Of a DNA stretch of 64,000 nucleotides, positions 27,455 to 37,782 are shown in pieces. The notes beneath the pieces are model-generated. The model made no database searches, was not told where the DNA came from, and was given only the letters and a program-made list of their open reading frames with translations. The translations under genes and the position numbers were made by a program. The stretch spans positions 1 through 64,000 of the forward strand of contig NZ_QHKY01000007.1 in the NCBI RefSeq assembly GCF_003194605.1. Reading direction: 5' to 3'. Within the stretch, counting starts at the first letter, position 1, and each line of letters starts with the position of its first letter. Source of the DNA: Nocardioides gilvus. Lineage in GTDB: Bacteria > Actinomycetota > Actinomycetes > Propionibacteriales > Nocardioidaceae.

Positions 27455-28743
27455 GCAAGAAGTCGTTGAAGGTGGCGTTGCTGGGCTGTGGCTCGGTGGG
27501 GTCCCAGGTGGTTCGGCTCCTGACGGAGCAGGCCGGCGACCTCGAGGCGCGGGTGGGTGCCCCGGTGGAGTTGGTCGGCGTGGCCGTACGCCGACTCGAC
27601 GCGCCGCGCGAGGTGGAGGTGGCGCCAGAGCTGCTCACCACCGATGCCGAGGCCCTGGTCTCCCGCGCCGACGTGGACGTCGTGGTCGAGGTCATCGGCG
27701 GCATCGAGCCCGCCCGCACCCTGATCCTCGCGGCCCTGGCCAACGGGGCGTCCGTGGTCACCGCCAACAAGGCGCTCCTGGCCGAGGACGGTCCGACGCT
27801 CTTCGAGGCTGCCGCCAAGGCCGAGCGGGACCTCTACTACGAGGCCGCGGTGGCGGGTGCCATTCCGATCCTGCGTCCGTTGCGCGAGTCGCTGGCCGGT
27901 GACCGGGTCACCCGTGTCCTGGGGATCGTCAACGGCACCACCAACTTCATCCTCGACAAGATGGACACCTCGGGCGCGGGGTTCACCGATGCCCTCGAGG
28001 AGGCCCAGGAGCTGGGCTTCGCGGAGGCTGATCCCACCGCCGACGTCGAGGGGTTCGACGCGGCTGCCAAGGCCGCCATCCTGGCGAGCCTGGCCTTCCA
28101 CACGCGGGTCACCGTCGGCGACGTGCACCGCGAAGGCATCTCGGAGGTCACGGCTGCGGACATCGCCTCGGCCCGCGACATGGACGCCGTGGTCAAGCTG
28201 CTGGCCATCGCCGAGCTGCGCGACGACCAGGTGGCCGTGCGCGTGCACCCGGCGATGATCCCGCGCTCGCACCCACTGGCGAGCGTCCGTGAGGCGTACA
28301 ACGCAGTCTTCGTCGAGTCCGAGGCTGCCGGCCAGTTGATGTTCTACGGCCCGGGTGCGGGTGGTTCTCCCACCGCTTCAGCCGTGCTGGGAGACCTCGT
28401 CACGGTGGCACGCAACCGGCTCCACGACACCACCGGCGTGGGCGAGTCGGCCTACGCCGAGCGCGAGATCCTCCCGATGGGTCAGACCGTCACGCGCTAC
28501 CACGTCGCCATCGACGTGCAGGACCGCGCGGGCGTGCTCGCCGCGGTTGCCCAGGCCTTCGCAGACAACGACGTCTCGATCCAGATCGTCCGACAGGAGG
28601 GCCGCGGTGACGAAGCACAGCTCGTCGTGGTCTCCCACCAGGCCACGGACGCCCAGTTGAGTGCCACCGTCGAACAGTTGCGGGGCATGGAGATCGTTCG
28701 CGAGGTCACCTCGGTGATGCGCGTCGAAGGAGAGTCGGAATGA
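27451..28743 (+). CDS. hom: homoserine dehydrogenase
   Basis: 430 aa; ATGA overlap with lysA. NAD(P)-binding [29 protein letters not shown], catalytic [11 protein letters not shown] (including later [17 protein letters not shown] with Lys). The C-terminal ACT domain (about 345-425, [23 protein letters not shown]) is typical of threonine feedback-inhibited forms. Reduces aspartate semialdehyde to homoserine. Confidence 0.97.
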   Translation: MSKKSLKVALLGCGSVGSQVVRLLTEQAGDLEARVGAPVELVGVAVRRLDAPREVEVAPELLTTDAEALVSRADVDVVVEVIGGIEPARTLILAALANGASVVTANKALLAEDGPTLFEAAAKAERDLYYEAAVAGAIPILRPLRESLAGDRVTRVLGIVNGTTNFILDKMDTSGAGFTDALEEAQELGFAEADPTADVEGFDAAAKAAILASLAFHTRVTVGDVHREGISEVTAADIASARDMDAVVKLLAIAELRDDQVAVRVHPAMIPRSHPLASVREAYNAVFVESEAAGQLMFYGPGAGGSPTASAVLGDLVTVARNRLHDTTGVGESAYAEREILPMGQTVTRYHVAIDVQDRAGVLAAVAQAFADNDVSIQIVRQEGRGDEAQLVVVSHQATDAQLSATVEQLRGMEIVREVTSVMRVEGESE

Positions 28744-29807
28744 CAGTGCACCAGTGGTTGGGCGTCATCGAGGAGTACCGGGACCTCCTGGACATCCCCG
28801 CAGGCATGAAGGCCATCACCCTGCGTGAGGGCGGCACCCCGATCGTCGACTCCGGCTGGCTCTCCGAGCTCACCGGCGCCGAGGTCTGGCTCAAGGTCGA
28901 GGGCAACAACCCGACCGGGTCCTTCAAGGACCGCGGCATGACCACCGCGATCTCGGTGGCGGTCCACGAGGGGGCCAAGGCCGTCGTCTGCGCCTCCACG
29001 GGCAACACATCGGCCTCGATGGCCGCGTACGCAGCCAAGGCTGGCCTCAAGCCGCTGGTCCTCGTGCCCGAGGGCAAGATCGCGGCCGGCAAGATGGCCC
29101 AGGCGATCGTGCACGGTGGTCAGATCATCATGGTCCGCGGCAACTTCGACGACTGCCTCACGATGGCGCGGGAGTTGAGCGAGAAGTACCCGGTGGCGCT
29201 GGTCAACTCGGTCAACCCGGCCCGCCTCCAGGGGCAGAAGACCGCCGCCTTCGAGATCATCGACTTCCTGGGCGACGCCCCGGACCTGCACTTCCTCCCG
29301 GTGGGCAATGCCGGCAACATCGCCGCGTACTGGATGGGCTACAGCGAGTACGAGAAGGCCGGCAGGTCCACCCGCCGGCCGGTGATGCGCGGTTTCCAGG
29401 CCGAAGGTGCTGCCCCTCTCGTCCACGGTGCGCCGGTCGCCGACCCCGAGACCAAGGCGACGGCGATCCGCATCGGCAACCCGGCTTCGTGGGACCTTGC
29501 GGTCACCGCCAAGGAGGAGTCGGGAGGAAGCTTCGCGGCGATCAGCGACGACGACATCCTGGCTGCCCAGCGCGACCTCGCCGCCCACGACGGTGTCTTC
29601 GTCGAGCCGGCATCGGCCATCGGTGTGGCGGGCCTGCTCAAGGCTGTCGCTGCCGGCGAGGACTTCTCCGGCAAGCGCATCGTGATCACCGTGACCGGCA
29701 ACGGGCTCAAGGACACCGCCACCGCGCTGGAGGGCTTCGGTCCTCTGGTCGACGTGGTCGTCGACGCCGACGTCGACGCGGCAGCTGCTGCGGCCGGACT
29801 GGCCTGA
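28740..29807 (+). CDS. thrC: threonine synthase
   Basis: 355 aa; ATGA overlap with hom. PLP-binding Lys in [11 protein letters not shown] (near residue 62), [15 protein letters not shown], the phosphate-binding PVGNAGNI glycine loop, and [10 protein letters not shown]. Converts O-phosphohomoserine to threonine. Compact class without the long N-terminal domain of the yeast/E. coli type. Confidence 0.97.
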   Translation: MTVHQWLGVIEEYRDLLDIPAGMKAITLREGGTPIVDSGWLSELTGAEVWLKVEGNNPTGSFKDRGMTTAISVAVHEGAKAVVCASTGNTSASMAAYAAKAGLKPLVLVPEGKIAAGKMAQAIVHGGQIIMVRGNFDDCLTMARELSEKYPVALVNSVNPARLQGQKTAAFEIIDFLGDAPDLHFLPVGNAGNIAAYWMGYSEYEKAGRSTRRPVMRGFQAEGAAPLVHGAPVADPETKATAIRIGNPASWDLAVTAKEESGGSFAAISDDDILAAQRDLAAHDGVFVEPASAIGVAGLLKAVAAGEDFSGKRIVITVTGNGLKDTATALEGFGPLVDVVVDADVDAAAAAAGLA

Positions 29808-29810
29808 GGC

Positions 29811-30710
29811 GTGGCGCCGTTCGTCGAGGGGCCGGTCACCGTCAGCGTGCCGGCCACCTCCGCCAACCTCGGACCGGGGTTCGACGCGCTCGGCCTCGCC
29901 CTCTCCTCGCGTGACGAGCTCACCGCCGAGGTGACCGCAGGGGGCATCGAGGTCGACGTACGCGGGTGCGGCGCCGAGGACGTGCCGCGCGACGAGTCCC
30001 ACCTCGTCGTACGCGCCATGCGGATGGGCTTCCGTGCGATGGGCACGGAGCCCCAGGGTTTCACCCTCGAGTGCAAGAACGTCATCCCGCACACCCGTGG
30101 CATGGGCTCCTCCTCCGCCGCGATCGTGGGCGGTCTGGTGCTGGCCCGCGCCATGGTCGCTGGTGGCCAGCTGCTCCTCGACGACGACGCCATCTTCCGG
30201 CTTGCGGCAGGCCTGGAGGGACACCCCGACAACGTCGCCCCGGCGATGTACGGCGGATTCACGATCGCGGGTGACGACAACGGGCGATGGTTCGCGCTGA
30301 AGATGCCGGTCGACCCGCGCGTCACCACCGTGACCTTCGTGCCCACCGAGCCGGTGGCGACGAAGGTGGCTCGCGGGTTGCTCCCGAGCAGTGTTCCCCA
30401 CGCGGCGGCCGCGGCCAACGCTGGACGTGCGGCTCTGCTGGTGGCCGCGCTCTCGAGTCGGCCGGACTGGCTGCTCACCGCGACCGAGGACAAGCTGCAC
30501 CAGGATTACCGCGAGCCGGCGATGCCGGAGTCCCTGGCGCTCATCCGGCAGTTGCGTGCCGACGGGTTCCCGGCCGTCGTCTCGGGCGCCGGACCGACGG
30601 TGTTGGCGTTGACCGACCTGGGGTCGGTGGACGAGTTGATCCAACGCAGTCCTGCGGGATGGGCGACGCGTCACCTGTTGATCGACCAGGACGGCGCCCG
30701 GGTGGAATGA
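29811..30710 (+). CDS. thrB: homoserine kinase
   Basis: 299 aa; GTG three bases after thrC. GHMP kinase: motif 1 VPATSANLGPGFDALGLAL, ATP-binding MGSSSAAIVGGLV (near residue 100), and C-terminal GAGPTVLAL. Phosphorylates homoserine. Last gene of the five-gene operon. Confidence 0.97.
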   Translation: MAPFVEGPVTVSVPATSANLGPGFDALGLALSSRDELTAEVTAGGIEVDVRGCGAEDVPRDESHLVVRAMRMGFRAMGTEPQGFTLECKNVIPHTRGMGSSSAAIVGGLVLARAMVAGGQLLLDDDAIFRLAAGLEGHPDNVAPAMYGGFTIAGDDNGRWFALKMPVDPRVTTVTFVPTEPVATKVARGLLPSSVPHAAAAANAGRAALLVAALSSRPDWLLTATEDKLHQDYREPAMPESLALIRQLRADGFPAVVSGAGPTVLALTDLGSVDELIQRSPAGWATRHLLIDQDGARVE

Positions 30711-30786
30711 CCCGGCGATGACATGCCCGGGACGGCCCAGCGCCCTGGGCGTGAGCGGTGGTAGCGTGAGCGCGCGCCACTCGGCG

Positions 30787-30860
30787 TACCCACCCGATTC
30801 TGATGTCCTCATCGCGGGTGACCTCTTTCCTTCCGCCGCACGCGGGCACCACCCGTGGTG
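30787..30860 (+). promoter_or_regulatory. C-rich, G-poor rho leader with hairpin (candidate rut/autoregulation site)
   Basis: The 220-bp gap between thrB and rho includes a pyrimidine-rich stretch (30787-30837) of the kind bound by Rho, then a hairpin CACCA-CCCG-TGGTG around 30847-30860. Rho represses its own gene through leader rut sites in several bacteria; the inference here rests on composition only. A short GCCCAG/CTGGGC stem at 30735-30750 could end the thr operon. Confidence 0.35.
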
Positions 30861-30930
30861 AGCGGTTCCGGAGCAGAGACTTGACGTGAGCCGACCTCCA
30901 CCGTCGGCACTGAACGTGGGAAGGGCTCTC

Positions 30931-32964
30931 GTGAGCGAAACCACCACCGGATCCACCACCCCGCCGCCCGCCAAGAAGCGGGCCGCAAGCATCAACAGCA
31001 TGCTCCTCGCCGATCTCAAGGCGGTGGCTGGCGGTATCGGCATCGCCGGGGCCGGGTCCATGAAGAAGGCACAGCTGATCGAGGCCATCAAGGCCCATCA
31101 GGACAGCCATGCCGCCGGCGCGCCCCAGCGTGCGGCAGCGAAGGTGGAGCAGGCCAGGAAGGCCCCGACATCCGAGGGGGAGAAGACTGCTCCCGCTGAC
31201 GGGGCGCAGGAGTCCGCCGCCGCCGACGGTGGCGGCGACTCGAGCGCCGGGGACAAGCCCCGGGTCCGTACGACGCAACGCACCCGTCAGCGTCCGGTGC
31301 GCGCACCACAGGAAGGCGAGGCCCAGGCAGCGGAGCGTTCAGACGGCGCAGGGTCATCCGGTCAGGAGCAGGGCGCCAAGTCCGCCAGGTCCGCTCGACA
31401 GGACAAGCAGGAGTCGTCCGGCCAGGGCAAGCAGGAGCAGTCCGGCCAGGGCAAGCAGGGTCAGGGCAACAAGCAGGGTCAGGGCAACAAGCAGGCCAAG
31501 CAGGAGCAGTCCGGCCAGGGCAACAAGCAGGCCAAGCAGGAGCAGTCCGGTCAGGGCAAGCAGGATCAGCAGGAGCAGTCCGGCCAGGGCAAGCAGGATC
31601 AGCAGGGCAAGCAGAACCGACAGGACCAGAACCGACAGGACCAGAACCGCCAGGACCAGAACCGCCAGCAGGACCAGGGGCGTCAGGACCAGGCACGCCA
31701 GCAGGACGACGATGACTTCGACGACGAGGGTGGCAGTCGCCGCAATCGCCGCCGCCGCGGTCGCGAACGTACTGGCGGTCGAACGGGCGCCCGCAACGAG
31801 CCCGACACCACCATCCTCGAGGACGACGTCCTCGTGCCCGCTGCAGGGATCCTCGACGTCCTCGACAACTACGCCTTCGTCCGCACCAGTGGCTACCTGC
31901 CGGGAGCCGACGACGTCTACCTCTCGCTGTCGATGGTCCGCAAGTACGGCCTGCGCCGCGGGGACGCGCTCGTCGGGCAGGTGCGTCATCCGCGTGAGGG
32001 GGAGCGTCGGGAGAAGTTCAACCCGATGGTCCGTATCGACACGGTCAACGGCGTCGAGCCGGACGCTGCCCAGGAGCGCCCCGAGTTTGCCGACTTCACG
32101 CCGATCCACCCCGCTGAGCGGCTTCGTCTGGAGACCGACAGCTCCAACACCCTCGGTCGGGTGATCGACATCGCGGCCCCGATCGGCAAGGGACAACGCG
32201 GACTTGTCGTGGCGCCGCCACGCTCGGGCAAGACCGAGGTCATGGGGGCGATCGCCAGTTCGATCAGTGCCAACAACCCGGAGTGCCACCTGATGGTGGT
32301 GCTGATCGACGAGCGCCCTGAGGAGGTCACCGACTACCAGCGCTCGATCCGCGGCGAAGTCATCGCCTCGACGTTCGACCGCCCGGCCAGTGACCACATC
32401 CTGATCGCCGAGCTCGCCGTGGAGCGGGCGAAGCGGCTGGTCGAGCTGGGCCACGACGTCGTCGTCCTGATGGACTCCCTGACGAGTCTGGGTCGGGCCT
32501 ACAGCACCGTGGTCCCGGCGACCGGAAAGGTGCTGCACGGCGGTGTCGACTCCGCCGCACTGCATCCCGCCAAACAGCTCTTCGGTGCGGCGCGCAACGT
32601 GGAGGACGGTGGCTCACTGACCATCCTCGCCACCGCGATCGTCGAGACGGGGTCCTCCGCGGACGACGCCATCTTCGAGGAGTTCGCCGGCACGGCCAAC
32701 ATGGAGCTGGTGCTGCGCGGAGAGCTTGCCGCGCGTCGGCTCTTCCCGCCCGTCGACGTGGTCGGTTCGTCGACCCGGCGCGAGGAGCACCTCCTCGGCG
32801 AGGAGGAACAGGCCATCCTGCTCAAGTTGCGTACGGCCTTGATGGACGTCGACGCGCTGCCTGCTCTGGAGTCGGTGCTGGGGCGGATGTCGCGCACCAG
32901 GAACAACGTCGAATTCCTGTCCAAGGTCCAGCAGGCCGACGTCTCGGAACTGGCCAAGCGCTGA
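30931..32964 (+). CDS. rho: transcription termination factor Rho with Gln/Gly/Lys-rich insert
   Basis: 677 aa from GTG 30931 (GGAAGGG upstream); GTG 30886 is an in-frame alternative. N-terminal Rho_N helix-extension-helix (SINSMLLADLKAVAGGIGI). Residues about 70-270 form a disordered segment with GQGKQ-type repeats and NRQDQ repeats, then DDDDFDDEGG and an Arg-rich patch. After that come the RNA-binding domain (ILDVLDNYAFVRTSGYLPG) and the ATPase with PPRSGKTEVMG, LIDERPEEVTDY and the Q/R-loop region. Hexameric RNA translocase. The insert is larger and more glutamine-rich than in E. coli. Confidence 0.97.
   Translation: MSETTTGSTTPPPAKKRAASINSMLLADLKAVAGGIGIAGAGSMKKAQLIEAIKAHQDSHAAGAPQRAAAKVEQARKAPTSEGEKTAPADGAQESAAADGGGDSSAGDKPRVRTTQRTRQRPVRAPQEGEAQAAERSDGAGSSGQEQGAKSARSARQDKQESSGQGKQEQSGQGKQGQGNKQGQGNKQAKQEQSGQGNKQAKQEQSGQGKQDQQEQSGQGKQDQQGKQNRQDQNRQDQNRQDQNRQQDQGRQDQARQQDDDDFDDEGGSRRNRRRRGRERTGGRTGARNEPDTTILEDDVLVPAAGILDVLDNYAFVRTSGYLPGADDVYLSLSMVRKYGLRRGDALVGQVRHPREGERREKFNPMVRIDTVNGVEPDAAQERPEFADFTPIHPAERLRLETDSSNTLGRVIDIAAPIGKGQRGLVVAPPRSGKTEVMGAIASSISANNPECHLMVVLIDERPEEVTDYQRSIRGEVIASTFDRPASDHILIAELAVERAKRLVELGHDVVVLMDSLTSLGRAYSTVVPATGKVLHGGVDSAALHPAKQLFGAARNVEDGGSLTILATAIVETGSSADDAIFEEFAGTANMELVLRGELAARRLFPPVDVVGSSTRREEHLLGEEEQAILLKLRTALMDVDALPALESVLGRMSRTRNNVEFLSKVQQADVSELAKR
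31416..31705 (+). repeat. imperfect coding repeats in rho (SGQGKQ and NRQDQ units)
   Basis: Repeated tccggccagggcaagcag-like units (31416 to about 31606) encode SGQGKQ/EQSGQGNK. Repeated aaccgacaggaccag units (about 31615-31675) encode NRQDQ. Base changes between copies are mostly synonymous third positions. Confidence 0.85.
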
Positions 32965-32977
32965 ACCAGTGAGCCGC

Positions 32978-33021
32978 CACCTCCCTTCGCATACCGAATA
33001 TCCGGTAAGCGGAGGGAGGTG
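32978..33021 (+). terminator. long hairpin after rho
   Basis: CACCTCCCTTCGC (32978-32990) pairs with GCGGAGGGAGGTG (33009-33021) with one G-U pair. Then, after an A-A mismatch, TACCG pairs with CGGTA (33003-33007) around a six-base loop. About 18 bp of stem begin 14 bases after the rho stop. No U-run follows. Confidence 0.7.
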
Positions 33022-33067
33022 ATCGCTCTCGCTCCCGGATATTGCCCCGCACAGGGCCGATCCCTCT

Positions 33068-33073
33068 TAGGCT
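33068..33073 (+). promoter_or_regulatory. -10 element TAGGCT for the receiver gene
   Basis: TAGGCT 35 bases before ATG 33109, leaving a short leader that contains GAAGGG as ribosome site. Confidence 0.5.
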
Positions 33074-33108
33074 GCTCTCACCATCATTTGCGAAGGGTCG
33101 AACTGAAC

Positions 33109-33474
33109 ATGGCACACATCCTCGTTGCAGATGACGACGTGGACATCCGGGAGTTGGTCGAGTTCAAGCTGTCGACCATGGGTCACGAAGTCGTCGCTGT
33201 GGCTGACGGCGCTTCCGCGGTGGAAGAGGTACAGCGTCGCCGTCCGGACCTGGCCGTCCTCGACGTGATGATGCCCGGCATGTCCGGTCTTGAGGCCGTC
33301 CGGGTGATCCGCAACGACCCTGCTCTGGCGGACCTTCCGGTGATCCTGCTGACTGCTCGCGCCCAGGAGTCCGACCGCGAGACGGGGTTCGACTCAGGCG
33401 CCGACGACTACATCACCAAGCCCTTCAGTCCGAGGGAGTTGGCGGCCCGGGTCGAGGCTCTTCTCAACCGCTGA
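33109..33474 (+). CDS. single-domain response regulator (CheY-like)
   Basis: 121 aa, receiver domain only. Acidic pocket DDD at residues 8-10, phosphorylation Asp in LDVMMPGMSG (near residue 53), T (LLTARAQ) near 81, and K (ITKPFSP) near 103. No output domain, so it signals by protein contact or phosphotransfer. No kinase is adjacent; its partner is unknown. Confidence 0.9.
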   Translation: MAHILVADDDVDIRELVEFKLSTMGHEVVAVADGASAVEEVQRRRPDLAVLDVMMPGMSGLEAVRVIRNDPALADLPVILLTARAQESDRETGFDSGADDYITKPFSPRELAARVEALLNR

Positions 33475-33591
33475 GCGGCGTGCCCGGCCCCGGATTGGGT
33501 CGGGTGTGGCACCCAGTGGCAGAATTGACCCTCGGTACCGGTTCACGTGCTGCATCAGGCGGCACGACCCGGCGACCTCGAGAGGAATGAC

Positions 33592-33798
33592 ATGAAGAAG
33601 GACATCCACCCGGAGTACGTCACGACCGAGGTCACCTGCACCTGCGGCGCGACCTTCACCACCCGCAGCACCGCGACTTCCGGCACGCTCCGCGCCGACG
33701 TCTGCTCGCAGTGCCACCCGTTCTACACCGGTAAGCAGAAGATCCTCGACACCGGCGGCCGCGTGGCCCGCTTCGAGGCCCGCTACGGCAAGAAGTAG
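33592..33798 (+). CDS. rpmE: ribosomal protein bL31 (zinc form)
   Basis: 68 aa from ATG 33592 with AGAGGA upstream. Cysteines CTC (16, 18) and CSQC (38, 41) before HPFYTG are the zinc-binding C+ form, which is exchanged for a Cys-free paralogue under zinc limitation in many bacteria. Located between rho and prfA as in other actinobacteria. Confidence 0.97.
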   Translation: MKKDIHPEYVTTEVTCTCGATFTTRSTATSGTLRADVCSQCHPFYTGKQKILDTGGRVARFEARYGKK

Positions 33799-33806
33799 TT
33801 CTGTCC

Positions 33807-33842
33807 GGACGCCGGTTCCCACTGAGGTGGGGGCCGGCGTCC
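33807..33842 (+). terminator. terminator after rpmE
   Basis: GGACGCCGG (33807-33815) pairs with CCGGCGTCC (33834-33842); an inner CCCAC/GTGGG stem extends it; TTCATTT follows. Confidence 0.85.
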
Positions 33843-33899
33843 GTTCATTTCTCCTGACGGTCCGGTCGGGAGTCCGCACCACCGTGCCAAGGAGAACCA

Positions 33900-34973
33900 G
33901 TGTTCGAGGCCATCGACGGTCTGCTCGCTGAGCACGCTGACATCGAGCAGCGCCTCGGGGCGCCGGAGACCCACGCCGACCAACGCCTGGCCAAGCAGTT
34001 GAACCAGCGCTATGCCGAGCTCTCCGCCGTGATCGCCGCCTGGCGCGAGATGAACGGCATCATCGACGACCTTGCGGCTGCCACCGAGCTCGCTGGTGAC
34101 GACGCCGACTTCGCCCTGGAAGCAGAGTCGCTCACCGCTCGTCTGCCGGTTGCCGAGGAACGACTCCGCCACCTGTTGGTGCCGCGGGACCCCACCGACT
34201 CCAAGGACGCGCTGCTCGAGATCAAGTCGGGGGAGGGGGGTGAGGAGTCGGCGCTCTTCGCCGGTGACCTGCTGCGCATGTACACCCGCTATGCGGAGAC
34301 CTGTGGGTGGGGCGTCGAGATCATCGACGCGGCCCACTCCGACCTTGGTGGCTACAAGTCGGTCACCGTGGCGGTCAAGGCCCGGGGAGTCTCCGAGCCC
34401 GGTCGTGCCCCCTACGCCCTGCTCAAGTTCGAGGGCGGAGTGCATCGCGTCCAGCGAGTGCCGGTGACCGAGTCCCAAGGTCGTGTCCACACCTCGGCGG
34501 CCGGCGTTCTGGTGATGCCGGAGACCGAGCAGGTCGAGTTCTCGATCGACGAGAACGACCTGCGCATCGACGTCTACCGCAGCTCGGGCCCCGGCGGCCA
34601 GAGTGTCAACACGACCGACTCGGCGGTCCGGATCACCCACGTCCCGACCGGCATCGTGGCCAGTTGCCAGAACGAGAAGAGCCAGCTCCAGAACAAGGAG
34701 CAGGCCATGCGCATCCTGCGGGCCCGGATGATGCAGGTTGCCCAGGACGCGGCTGACGCGGAGGCCTCGGATGCGCGGCGCTCCCAGGTGCGTACGGTGG
34801 ACAGGTCGGAGCGGATCCGCACCTACAACTACCCGGAGAACCGGATCTCGGACCACCGCACCGGCTACAAGTCCTACAACCTGGACCAGGTGCTCGACGG
34901 CGCGCTCGAGCCCGTCATCGAGTCGTGCGTGAAGGCCGACCTGACGACCCGCCTCGCGGCGCTCGAGGACTGA
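33900..34973 (+). CDS. prfA: peptide chain release factor 1
   Basis: 357 aa from GTG 33900 (AGGAGA upstream). The RF1-type tripeptide P-V-T sits in [15 protein letters not shown] (stop codons UAA/UAG). The universal GGQ is in [17 protein letters not shown] near residue 230, the Gln methylated by PrmC, encoded next. Confidence 0.97.
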   Translation: MFEAIDGLLAEHADIEQRLGAPETHADQRLAKQLNQRYAELSAVIAAWREMNGIIDDLAAATELAGDDADFALEAESLTARLPVAEERLRHLLVPRDPTDSKDALLEIKSGEGGEESALFAGDLLRMYTRYAETCGWGVEIIDAAHSDLGGYKSVTVAVKARGVSEPGRAPYALLKFEGGVHRVQRVPVTESQGRVHTSAAGVLVMPETEQVEFSIDENDLRIDVYRSSGPGGQSVNTTDSAVRITHVPTGIVASCQNEKSQLQNKEQAMRILRARMMQVAQDAADAEASDARRSQVRTVDRSERIRTYNYPENRISDHRTGYKSYNLDQVLDGALEPVIESCVKADLTTRLAALED

Positions 34974-34978
34974 CAGCG

Positions 34979-35833
34979 ATGTCGCCTCGGCGCGCAGCCC
35001 TCGCTGCCCAGCGACGTGCATGGGCTGACCTCCTCGCCGCAGGCGGAGTCGAGTCCCCAGAGTTCGACGTCAACCTGTTGCTCTCCCACGTGACCGGGCG
35101 CAGCCTGGGAAACCTGACACTGCTCGATGAGCTCACTGCAGGCCAGGTCGTGCAGATGGACGAGCTCGTCCATCGGCGTGCCACCCGAATCCCACTCCAG
35201 CACCTCACGGGGCGCGCCTACTTCCGACACGTCGAGCTCGAGGTGGGGCCGGGAGTCTTCGTGCCGCGACCCGAGACCGAGCTCCTTGCCGGCTGGGCAA
35301 TCGAGGCCTGCCAGGGCCTCGAGGCCCCGGTGGTCGTCGACCTCTGCACCGGCTCGGGGGCGATCGCCAAGGCGGTGGCCCACGAGGTGCCGAGCGCACG
35401 CGTGCACGCCGTCGAACTGGACGAGCCTGCGTACGGGTGGGCGGAGCGCAATCTCCGCAGCACCGGCGTCGACCTGCGCCAAGGAGACATGGCGGATGCC
35501 TTTCCCGAGCTGGACGGGACGGTCGACGTCGTGGTCTGCAATCCGCCCTACATCCCCCTCGAGGCCTGGGAGTCGGTGGCGAGCGAAGCCCGTGACCACG
35601 ACCCGCACCTGGCTCTCTTCTCGGGCCAGGACGGCCTGGACGCGCTGCGGGTCCTGGAGCGTCGGGCCGCTCTGCTGCTCCGGCCCGGGGGAGTGGTGGG
35701 AGCTGAGCACGCCGATGTCCAGGGGGCGAGTGCCCCCGGCATCTTCGTGACCGCCGGAAGGTGGAGCGAGGTGCACGACCATCGAGATCTTGCCGGTCGT
35801 GCGCGCTTCCTCACGGCCCGACTGGCACGATGA
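34979..35833 (+). CDS. prmC: release-factor glutamine methyltransferase
   Basis: 284 aa from ATG 34979, five bases after prfA. SAM-binding VVDLCTGSGAIA near residue 123 and the catalytic NPPYIP near residue 184, which holds the GGQ glutamine. N-terminal helical domain contacts the release factor. Shares ATGA with the next gene. Confidence 0.96.
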   Translation: MSPRRAALAAQRRAWADLLAAGGVESPEFDVNLLLSHVTGRSLGNLTLLDELTAGQVVQMDELVHRRATRIPLQHLTGRAYFRHVELEVGPGVFVPRPETELLAGWAIEACQGLEAPVVVDLCTGSGAIAKAVAHEVPSARVHAVELDEPAYGWAERNLRSTGVDLRQGDMADAFPELDGTVDVVVCNPPYIPLEAWESVASEARDHDPHLALFSGQDGLDALRVLERRAALLLRPGGVVGAEHADVQGASAPGIFVTAGRWSEVHDHRDLAGRARFLTARLAR

Positions 35834-36603
35834 GCACCATGCAACTGAGCACCGGAACCGAGACCGAACGCGACGAGGCCATGGAGGCTGCGACCCAGGC
35901 AGTCCGTCGGGGCGAACTGGTCGTGATCCCCACCGACACCGTCTACGGCATTGGTGCCGATGCGTTCGACGCGAGCGCGGTCACGGCGCTGCTCGCGGCG
36001 AAGGGGCGCGGACGCGACATGCCGCCTCCGGTGCTGGTCAGCAGCGCCACCACCCTGGACGCCCTCGCGACCGAGGTGCCGGAGTACGCGCGCGCCCTGG
36101 TCTCGGCGTTCTGGCCGGGCCCGCTCACGCTGGTCTGCCGCCAACAGGCGTCGTTGAAGTGGGACCTGGGGGAGACCCGCGGCACGGTCGCGGTACGCAT
36201 GCCCGATCACGAGATTGCGCTCGGCATCCTGGAGCGGACCGGCCCCCTGGCAGTCAGCTCTGCCAACCTGAGCGGAGAGCCTGCGGCCCGCGACGCCGAC
36301 GAGGCGACCGCCATGCTGGGCGAATCCGTTGCGGTGGTCGTCGACGCAGGTCGTACGCCGGGCGCGGACCCCTCCACCATCGTTGACGTCACCGGCAAGA
36401 GCTGTCGCGTGCTGCGCGTGGGCGCGGTGGGAGTGGCTGCCCTGCGCGAGGTCCTCGATCCGCTCGCCGTCATGCTCGTCGGTGAGGGCGTGGTGCCCGA
36501 GACCCCGGCCGAGGCCCCGTACGCCGCCCAGACGGACCCCGAGTCCGCGGACGATCCCGATGCCGAGGTCGCGCCTGCTCAAGAGGACACCGAGAAGGCC
36601 TGA
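35830..36603 (+). CDS. L-threonylcarbamoyladenylate synthase (Sua5/YrdC/TsaC family)
   Basis: 257 aa. YrdC core: [50 protein letters not shown] and [11 protein letters not shown]. Makes the TC-AMP intermediate for t6A37 in ANN-decoding tRNAs. Acidic C-terminal tail of about 45 residues is unlike the Sua5 domain. Overlaps prmC and abuts wecA (TGATG). Confidence 0.93.
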   Translation: MSTMQLSTGTETERDEAMEAATQAVRRGELVVIPTDTVYGIGADAFDASAVTALLAAKGRGRDMPPPVLVSSATTLDALATEVPEYARALVSAFWPGPLTLVCRQQASLKWDLGETRGTVAVRMPDHEIALGILERTGPLAVSSANLSGEPAARDADEATAMLGESVAVVVDAGRTPGADPSTIVDVTGKSCRVLRVGAVGVAALREVLDPLAVMLVGEGVVPETPAEAPYAAQTDPESADDPDAEVAPAQEDTEKA

Positions 36604-37748
36604 TGCGCGAGTTCCTCCTGGTCTTCACCGTCGCAGCAGCCTCGACGTACCTCCTCACGGTCATCGCGCGCGACATCGCGATCCGTACGGGCGCCGTCGC
36701 CCAGGTCCGCGACCGTGACGTCCACGCGGAGCCGATCCCCTACCTCGGGGGCCTGGCGATGCTGGGAGGGCTGTGGGCGGCCTGGTTCGTGGCCCGGGAG
36801 TTGCCCTTCCTCTCGGGCAGTGACCCCTTCGTCTTCCGCGACGCCGCCGCAGTGTTGATCGCAGGGTCGCTGATCTGTGCGGTCGGCGTGCTGGACGACG
36901 TCTTCGACATCGATGCCCTGACGAAGTTCGGTGGGCAGGTGTTGGCCGCCGGGCTCCTGGTCGCGTTCGGGGTGAAGTTCTACTTCTTCCCCAATGGTCA
37001 GGGGGAACAGTTCGCGCTCTCCAGCTCGGAGGGAGCGCTGTTGACCGTGCTCCTCGTCGTGTCGACGGTCAATGCGGTCAACATGGTCGACGGGCTCGAC
37101 GGACTGGCCTCCGGCGTCGTGGGCATCGGTGCCGCCGCCTGTTTCCTGTTCTGCTACCAGCTCTCCGACATCAACGGAGTCACCCTGGCCACCACGGGCG
37201 CGCTCCTGAGCGCTGCGCTGGCCGGCGCCTGCGCGGGCTTCCTGCCGCACAACTTCCACCCCGCCAGACTCTTCATGGGGGACTCGGGTTCGATGTTGAT
37301 CGGTCTGGTCCTCTCGGCGAGCGCGTTGACCCTGACCGGACAGTTCGACGGTTCGGAGATCGCGTTCGGTCGGGAGGGGGCCAACCCGGGATGGGCGGTC
37401 CTGCTGCCGTTGCTCCTCCCCGTCTCGCTGCTCGTCGTGCCGATGGCCGACATGGTGCTGGCCGTCGTACGCCGGACGCGTCAGGGCCGCTCACCCTTCG
37501 CGCCGGACAAGGAGCACCTCCACCACCGACTGCTGGAGATCGGCCACTCGCAGCGCCGGGCCGTCTTCATCATGTGGTTGTGGGCCGCGCTGATCAGTTT
37601 CGGTGCCGTCCTGATCAGCCTCTACAGCGGGCCCGCGCTGACCTGGGCGCTGTTGGCCGCGGGGGTAGCCGTGATCACCTTGACGTTCCTGTTGCCGCGG
37701 ATGCCCACCCCCCAACTGAAGCCGGCGGAGCACTCCGTCCACGAGTGA
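36603..37748 (+). CDS. wecA: polyprenyl-phosphate GlcNAc-1-phosphate transferase (WecA/MraY family)
   Basis: 381 aa, about 10-11 membrane helices. Motifs: VLDDVFDID (DDxxD), [23 protein letters not shown], and [12 protein letters not shown] (HxxHH loop). Family enzyme starts arabinogalactan linker or other wall glycopolymers on a lipid carrier. The same gene precedes the atp operon in mycobacteria. Confidence 0.93.
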   Translation: MREFLLVFTVAAASTYLLTVIARDIAIRTGAVAQVRDRDVHAEPIPYLGGLAMLGGLWAAWFVARELPFLSGSDPFVFRDAAAVLIAGSLICAVGVLDDVFDIDALTKFGGQVLAAGLLVAFGVKFYFFPNGQGEQFALSSSEGALLTVLLVVSTVNAVNMVDGLDGLASGVVGIGAAACFLFCYQLSDINGVTLATTGALLSAALAGACAGFLPHNFHPARLFMGDSGSMLIGLVLSASALTLTGQFDGSEIAFGREGANPGWAVLLPLLLPVSLLVVPMADMVLAVVRRTRQGRSPFAPDKEHLHHRLLEIGHSQRRAVFIMWLWAALISFGAVLISLYSGPALTWALLAAGVAVITLTFLLPRMPTPQLKPAEHSVHE

Positions 37749-37751
37749 TTC

Positions 37752-37775
37752 GGACGGGGCGTTTTCCGCCCGTCC
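37752..37775 (+). terminator. candidate hairpin after wecA
   Basis: GGACGGG (37752-37758) pairs with CCCGTCC (37769-37775), with GTTTTC in the loop. It would separate the wecA unit from the atp operon. Confidence 0.4.
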
Positions 37776-37782
37776 AGGACCT

